Below, piece after piece: positions 60,601 to 64,000 of a stretch of 64,000 nucleotides of DNA (positions within the stretch are counted from its first letter, which is position 1; every line of letters starts with the position of its first letter). Location: assembly GCF_902459465.1 (NCBI RefSeq), contig NC_047082.1:8039407-8103406 (forward strand), given 5' to 3'. This DNA is from Asterias rubens (Eukaryota; Echinodermata; Asteroidea; Forcipulatida; Asteriidae). The position numbers and the translations under genes are program-made. The notes beneath the pieces are model-generated. The model saw nothing but the letters and a program-made list of their open reading frames with translations. It was not told the DNA's origin and searched no databases.

Positions 60601-63600
60601 GCGCGGCAGAGTTGTGCAGAAAGGCATTGGAGAGGCTCATGTGTTCTTGCACACACGTGCAGTGTGGGCGGAGCCTACTGGAGCGGTTTCTTATGAACTT
60701 TTACCCAGTGACTGCACTCCTACACACACTGTCTATTGATGTGATTTGAAGGGAGGGAGAGTGCATGTAGTAACTGGGAGATATAATTTGATGTGTTTTG
60801 AGCACTGTATACTCAAAAAACAACAACTCAGATGGGTTGGACACATCCTGCGGAAACCCACCAATGAGCCACTCAATATCTATGCTCTGTATTCTCCTTC
60901 CCATGGCCTGTTCAACAAGGTCGTCAGTGCCTACTATATGCTGAGTACATCGCAAGATTAGTGTCACAGGATGTTCTGCTCTCCCCGCTTGAGATTCAGA
61001 GATGAGCACAAGACGGGGGAGAATGTGAAAAGCTGGTATCCGCCTGCTTTGCAGCCGACTGATGGTGATGATGATGTTTATAGAGAGATTTGAATTGAGT
61101 AAATTGTTTCTATTTTGCATCAGTTGTTCCGTGAAGCACGACGTACTAGTCCAAGCATTATCTACATGCCTCATATAAGTCACTGGTGGGAGTCCACAAA
61201 TGAAACAACGAGGGCGACATTTCTAACTCTCCTGGAGGACCTTCCGTCAAGCTCACCGGTTCTGATTCTCGCGACCAGTGAGTTCCCGCTACATGAAGTA
61301 CCTGTTCAGGTAATCAGACAAACTCTTTCAAATACAAATTTATATTTTTTGTTTTTTTATGGTTCAAGGTATATAAGTTCACTACTTACACTAGTCGTTA
61401 GAGGCACCCCGAAATTGTTCTTAAAAATAGGGAGACGACCAATATTAGGGCTAGATGGCGGAGTGAAGGCACTTGAAGTTTTGCTCTCTTTGTTCAGCAC
61501 AAAATTATTTGAAATAAATTAATTCTGTTTGCCCTGAAGGTGCGTGAGTTGTTTAGCAGTCAGAGAGACGAAGTCTTCCGGATGCGACTTCCATCTCCAG
61601 AAGAGAGACACGCCATGTTCGAGGCCCTTATTCTTCATCAGGCGAGTAAACCACCACCAAGACAAAAAAAGGAAGGTTGGTTGCTTTCAAACTTTGTTCG
61701 GTAATCACTTGCTTTAATGTATTTACCACTGGTCTCTTTGTTGTGCTTAGCTCCTTTTTTTTTAAGCAGCCCACATTGTAGATTATCACTACTATTTTGG
61801 CAATTTTGTAAAGACAACTGGAGGTAGGCTTGATGTTTCACGGAGGCATCAAAGGCAATAACCTCCATGTCCCCTGGTTATTGCCTTAGTGCCCTTGAAA
61901 TGCTCCAGTTGAAATTTACAAGTTCCTCATATAGACCGTATTGAGTATGACGTCACCGTTCAAATATTCGCCCTACAAGATGGCGTCTGCGGTCGTGTGC
62001 GTGTGTGTGTGCGTGCATGTGCCGTAGAAATCGAACCGGAAACGCTGCGTGCTGCGTGTTTCTTTGATGTATGCATGTAGACGCGCATACGGTTTGACCT
62101 ACAAGATGGCGACTTTCATAGCAGCAAAGGGGTTATTCAAAACGGTCTATAGGGGGGTGCCCTTTACCAAGGAGAAAATGCCTTGGTGCTCATGCCCTTT
62201 CAAAAACATACAGGCCTGTGGAGATAAATTTGATTTTCTCTTCTTATGATTGCATAGTTGCCGTCAAGGCTCTACAAGTACTACCAGTGGCTGCAGCTCC
62301 AGAGCCACGTAAACTAAACGAAGACGAACGCAAGAAACTTGCTGAGAGGGAAGAGTCTACACTCAGGGAACTAAGATTGTTTCTTCGAGACGTCCTCTCG
62401 CGTCTTGCCAACGAGAGAAAATTCCGACAGTTCCTGAGGCCAGTTGACCAGGACGAGGTTCGTCTGTTTATGCATTTCCGCCATAAATAAATGATTTGTT
62501 ATAAACAAAGTAAAATTTATCAATTGTTCAAAATGTTGACAGGCCTTAAGAGTCACCTGTGTCTTATTCTCTGTGGTGTGTCGTTGCCGAGTGGTTTAGT
62601 GTCTTATTCTCTGTGGTGTGTCGTTGCCGAGTGGTTTAGTGTCTTATTTTCTGTGGTGTGTCGTTGCCGAGTGGTTTAGTGTCTTATTCTCTGTGGTGTG
62701 TCGTTGCCGAGTGGTTTAGTGTCTTATTCTCTGTGGTGTGTCGTTGCGGAGTGGTTTAGTGTCTTATTCTCTTCTCTGTGGTGTGTCGTTGCCGAGTGGT
62801 TTAGTGTCTTATTCTCTGTGGTGTGTCGTTGCCGAGTGGTTTAGTGTCTTATTCTCTGTGGCGTGTCGTTGCTGAGTGGTTTAGTGTCTTATTCTCTGTG
62901 GTGTGTCGTTGCCGAGTGGTTTAGTGTCTTATTCTCTGTGGTGTGTCGTTGCCGAGTGGTTTAGTGTCTTATTCTCTGTGGTGTGTCGTTGCCGAGTGGT
63001 TTAGTGTCTTATTCTCTGTGGTGTGTCGTTGCCGAGTGGTTTAGTGTCTTATTCTCTGTGGTGTGTCGTTGCCGAGTGGTTTAGTGTCTTATTTTCTGTG
63101 GTGTGTCGTTGCCGAGTGGTTTAGTGTCTTATTCTCTGTGGTGTGTCGTTGCCAAGTGGTTTAGTGTCTTATTCTCTGTGGTGTGTCGTTGCGGAGTGGT
63201 TTAGTGTCTTATTCTCTTCTCTGTGGTGTGTCGTTGCCGAGTGGTTTAGTGTCTTATTCTCTGTGGTGTGTCGTTGCCGAGTGGTTTAGTGTCTTATTCT
63301 CTGTGGCGTGTCGTTGCTGAGTGGTTTAGTGTCTTATTCTCTGTGGTGTGTCGTTGCCGAGTGGTTTAGTGTCTTATTCTCTGTGGTGTGTCGTTGCCGA
63401 GTGGTTTAGTGTCTTATTCTCTGTGGTGTGTCGTTGCCGAGTGGTTTAGTGTCTTATTCTCTGTGGTGTGTCGTTGCCGAGTGGTTTAGTGTCTTATTCT
63501 CTGTGGTGTGTCGTTGCCGAGTGGTTTAGTGTCTTATTCTCTGTGGTGTGTCGTTGCCGAGTGGTTTAGTGTCTTATTCTCTGTGGTGTGTCTTATTCTC

Positions 63601-64000
63601 TGTGGTGTGTCGTTGCCGAGTGGTTTAGTGTTTTGGAATTTGAATAGGGTTGAGCGCTAAAGGCCATGCCCAGATTCAGTTTTCTCATTATTTTCTTAGT
63701 GATAGTAAATACATCAAAAAGATTATCATATGAGCTGCCGAAGTGTTCCTTTATGCATACGTTGTAAGTGGTTGCCTCCAAGTTGCCTCCAAAAGTATTT
63801 TCTTGTGTCACATGGCCTTAAGAAGCATGGCTATTATTATTATTACTGTTATTACTATTCAGGTACCAGACTATGTTGTTGTGATTAAGAGCCCTATGGA
63901 CCTTTCAACGATGATGAATAAGATCAACCTGCATCATTACAACACCGGGAGAGACTTCTTAGATGATATTGATCTCATCTGTAGGAATGCCTTGGAGTAC
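51631..64000 (+). CDS. ATAD2: ATAD2/ATAD2B AAA+ ATPase with bromodomain, 3' end beyond the window
   Basis: Nuclear AAA+ ATPase and histone acetyl-lysine reader, a chromatin coregulator. Nineteen exons are visible (1031 codons, phases agree): 51631-51735, 52519-52646, 53303-53514, 53978-54096, 54745-54877, 55300-55401, 55719-55836, 55951-56058, 56323-56431, 56746-57036, 57502-57750, 58038-58128, 58755-59069, 59488-59653, 60197-60383, 61124-61309, 61540-61675, 62258-62457, 63863-64000. An acidic/basic N-terminus (Glu runs at about 165-250, then Arg/Lys-rich) leads into AAA1. AAA1 has Walker A GPPGTGKT (423-430), Walker B IIFFDEID (D487, E488), sensor N531 and arginine fingers in RRPGRFDRE (541-549). 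AAA2 has a degenerate P-loop (GAKGQGQS). The bromodomain starts near 970 and stops one residue before its expected acetyl-lysine-binding Asn. EVPDYVVVIK is closer to human ATAD2 than to ATAD2B, but a single pre-duplication gene is likelier in an invertebrate. Confidence 0.96.
51909..52042. repeat. TIR MITE, family F, copy 2
   Basis: It starts TGGATAACTTTCCGTATGGC and ends GGCGCCATACGGAAACTTTT, with the GTGGTGGCGCC core in both arms. It lies in the first intron of ATAD2, 170 bp after exon 1. The pair of family F copies therefore brackets the divergent promoter. Confidence 0.85.
52660..52858. repeat. TIR MITE, family E, diverged copy
   Basis: AACGATGCAAAGAGAACACA and its mirror TGTGTTCTCTTTGCGTCG match the inner arms of the element at 10757-10931, as do 'GGAGCAATTCAACCAATA' and the terminal TGCAGTGTGACTCGGCCTTT. 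The left end is eroded. It lies in ATAD2 intron 2. Confidence 0.75.
53040..53168. repeat. TIR MITE, family D, near-perfect arms
   Basis: GGCCGTGTCCGAAACGGCGA opens the element and TCGCCGTTTCGGACACGGCC closes it. Arms pair for about 50 bases with few mismatches around a short 'CCAGTGTTGAAGAATAG' centre. The flanks read CTTAG on both sides, suggesting a TTA(G) target duplication. It lies in ATAD2 intron 2 and is GC-rich compared with its surroundings. Confidence 0.9.
54145..54475 (+). repeat. tRNA-derived SINE, near full length
   Basis: The head TGGCCTAGCGGTTGAGAGCA plus 'CCGGACTCAAGCTC' and GGGTTCGAGTCAC form a tRNA-Leu-like A-box/B-box pair. The body includes GCTTCATCCTTTGGATGGGA, GTAAAAGAACCCAGTGCAC and CAAGGTGCTGTGGCG-like words. 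The same body blocks occur at about 33790-34070, 36725-36850 and 43240-43560, so those are fragments of one family. It lies in ATAD2 intron 4. Confidence 0.8.
56604..56648 (+). pseudogene. Decayed tandem copy of the start of ATAD2 exon 10
   Basis: The 29 bp of acceptor-side intron ending TTTCTTTTGACATCAG are identical at 56575-56603 and 56717-56745. The 45 exon bases that follow encode the same 15 residues (VTFDSVGGLNQHVQS) in both. The two exon pieces differ at seven sites, all third codon positions and all silent. After that the first copy runs into unrelated short repeats (CACTCACTACAATATAG, twice) and cannot continue the ATPase. The second copy (56746) is the functional exon. Confidence 0.85.
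57046..57395. repeat. MITE, family A, beside an ATAD2 splice donor
   Basis: The left end GAGGCAGTGGACACCTTTGA and the right end TAATTACCAATAATGTCCCG plus TGCCTTT are imperfect inverted repeats. The insertion begins only about 10 bases after the donor of exon 10 (57036) and fills most of the intron before exon 57502. Confidence 0.8.
59265..59405. repeat. Foldback element
   Basis: ACAACCATGTGTAAATCTC on the left mirrors AGATTTACACATGGTTGT on the right. Inner arms carry GTGGTCTTGACGTTTCAAAC and GTTCGAAACGTTGAGACCAC around 'CTGCTCGTCTTCAGGAGT'. It lies in ATAD2 intron 13. Confidence 0.85.
59988..60170. repeat. Foldback element, family C, diverged
   Basis: It begins GGGACCAATTTCATTGATCG and ends near TTTTTGTGCTGAAGCAGCTA, with central TTTGGCTGGTAATCTTGTTT as in other copies. 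The arms are eroded. It ends 26 bp before ATAD2 exon 60197-60383. Confidence 0.65.
60510..60690. repeat. GC-rich TIR element with CCAAT and GC boxes
   Basis: TTAAGCTCCGCCCCATTGCG on the left and GTGTGGGCGGAGCCTACTG on the right are inverted. The interior holds GACCAATCACAACG and GGCGCGCGCGGC. The base composition differs sharply from the intron around it (ATAD2 intron 15). It could act as a cryptic promoter but is most simply a MITE. Confidence 0.6.
60780..61077 (+). mobile_element. 5'-truncated non-LTR retrotransposon (LINE) 3' end
   Basis: A short frame reads QQLRWVGHILRKP, the well-known C-terminal motif that follows the reverse transcriptase domain in several LINE clades. It is followed by disrupted coding sequence and a tail TGCTTTGCAGCCGACTGATG with GAT repeats. 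Only this C-terminal scrap remains, so it is inactive. It lies in ATAD2 intron 15, just before exon 61124-61309. Confidence 0.75.
61932..62153. repeat. TIR element, family J, with YY1- and CRE-like sites
   Basis: TATAGACCGTATTGAGTATG on the left and TTCAAAACGGTCTATAGG on the right are inverted. It carries two ACAAGATGGCG words (61976 and 62101), one TGACGTCA (about 61950) and one ACCGGAA ETS-like word (about 62036). The relatives are at 27074-27280 and about 30526-30718. It lies in ATAD2 intron 17, about 100 bp before exon 62258-62457. Confidence 0.7.
62258..64000 (+). other. ATAD2 bromodomain exons (partial)
   Basis: Exon 62258-62457 carries the linker helix (STLRELRLFLRDV) and the domain start KFRQFLRPVDQDE. 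Exon 63863-64000 continues VPDYVVVIKSPMDLSTMMNK through DLICRNALEY. In human ATAD2 the next residue is the acetyl-lysine-anchoring Asn, here just past the window. The shelf that is R-V-F in human ATAD2 reads R-Q-F (residues 975-977). Confidence 0.9.
62559..63631 (+). repeat. 40-bp minisatellite, about 27 copies, with 445-bp higher-order repeat
   Basis: The unit is GTGTCTTATTCTCTGTGGTG followed by TGTCGTTGCCGAGTGGTTTA, repeated head to tail. Variant units recur at a fixed 445-bp spacing: TTATTTTCTG (62644 and 63089), the 5-bp-longer TTATTCTCTTCTCTG after GCGGAG (62764 and 63209) and GGCGTGTCGTTGCTGA (about 62860 and 63305). So an 11-unit block was duplicated as a whole. It lies wholly in ATAD2 intron 18. 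Confidence 0.95.

Noticed and set aside
60746-61070. Intact retrotransposon ORF
   Set aside because: Only the QLRWVGHILRKP C-terminal scrap and tail remain; the frame breaks on both sides.
62559-63631. CRISPR array
   Set aside because: The units are contiguous 40-mers with no unique spacers, in an intron of a eukaryotic gene. The same reasoning applies to 36971-37370.

Overview
This window is invertebrate animal nuclear DNA, most likely from an echinoderm and perhaps a sea star. The genes are split into many short exons with GT-AG introns of roughly 150-3000 bp. The introns and intergenic DNA are full of small foldback/MITE-type elements, tRNA-derived SINEs and tandem repeats. The recurring 'CCAATTTCATAAAGC...TGCTTAGCA' and 'GTGTCCAGTGCCTTT' repeat families are of a kind I associate with echinoderm genomes. 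That assignment rests on memory, not on a search.

Four protein-coding genes can be rebuilt exon by exon, with intron phases agreeing at every junction. (1) 3837-21114, minus: a 25-exon, 829-residue type II membrane ectonucleotide pyrophosphatase/phosphodiesterase of the ENPP1/2/3 group. It has no somatomedin-B domains and keeps the ENPP1/3-type loop that autotaxin lacks. (2) 28578-44127, minus: WASHC5 (strumpellin), 27 exons and 1160 residues, apparently complete. (3) 47794-50870, minus: a 5-exon, 157-residue four-helix membrane protein resembling TMEM244. (4) 51631 to the window edge, plus: ATAD2/ATAD2B, 19 exons visible, 1031 codons, running off the end inside the bromodomain.

Layout: 1-3836 is repeat-rich DNA downstream of the ENPP gene. 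21115-28577 is intergenic and holds a two-copy repeat rich in CRE-like and CTCF-like motifs, plus near-perfect palindromes. 44128-47793 is intergenic with a long G tract and a TTAA-flanked MITE. The 760 bp between TMEM244-like and ATAD2 is a head-to-head promoter region with two E2F-type sites. ATAD2 intron 18 holds a 40-bp minisatellite of about 27 copies with a 445-bp higher-order repeat, lying between the two exons that encode the bromodomain.

The genes do not form a pathway: extracellular nucleotide hydrolysis, endosomal actin control, an unknown membrane protein and chromatin remodelling. Their linkage is still notable. From memory, human 8q24 carries ENPP2, ATAD2 and WASHC5, while human 6q22-23 carries ENPP1, ENPP3 and TMEM244. 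The window may therefore preserve the pre-duplication block from which both human regions descend. I found no convincing new enzymatic or defence system. The most unusual items are the SMB-less ENPP, a decayed tandem copy of the start of an ATAD2 exon differing only at silent sites, the altered bromodomain shelf, and the motif-laden repeats.
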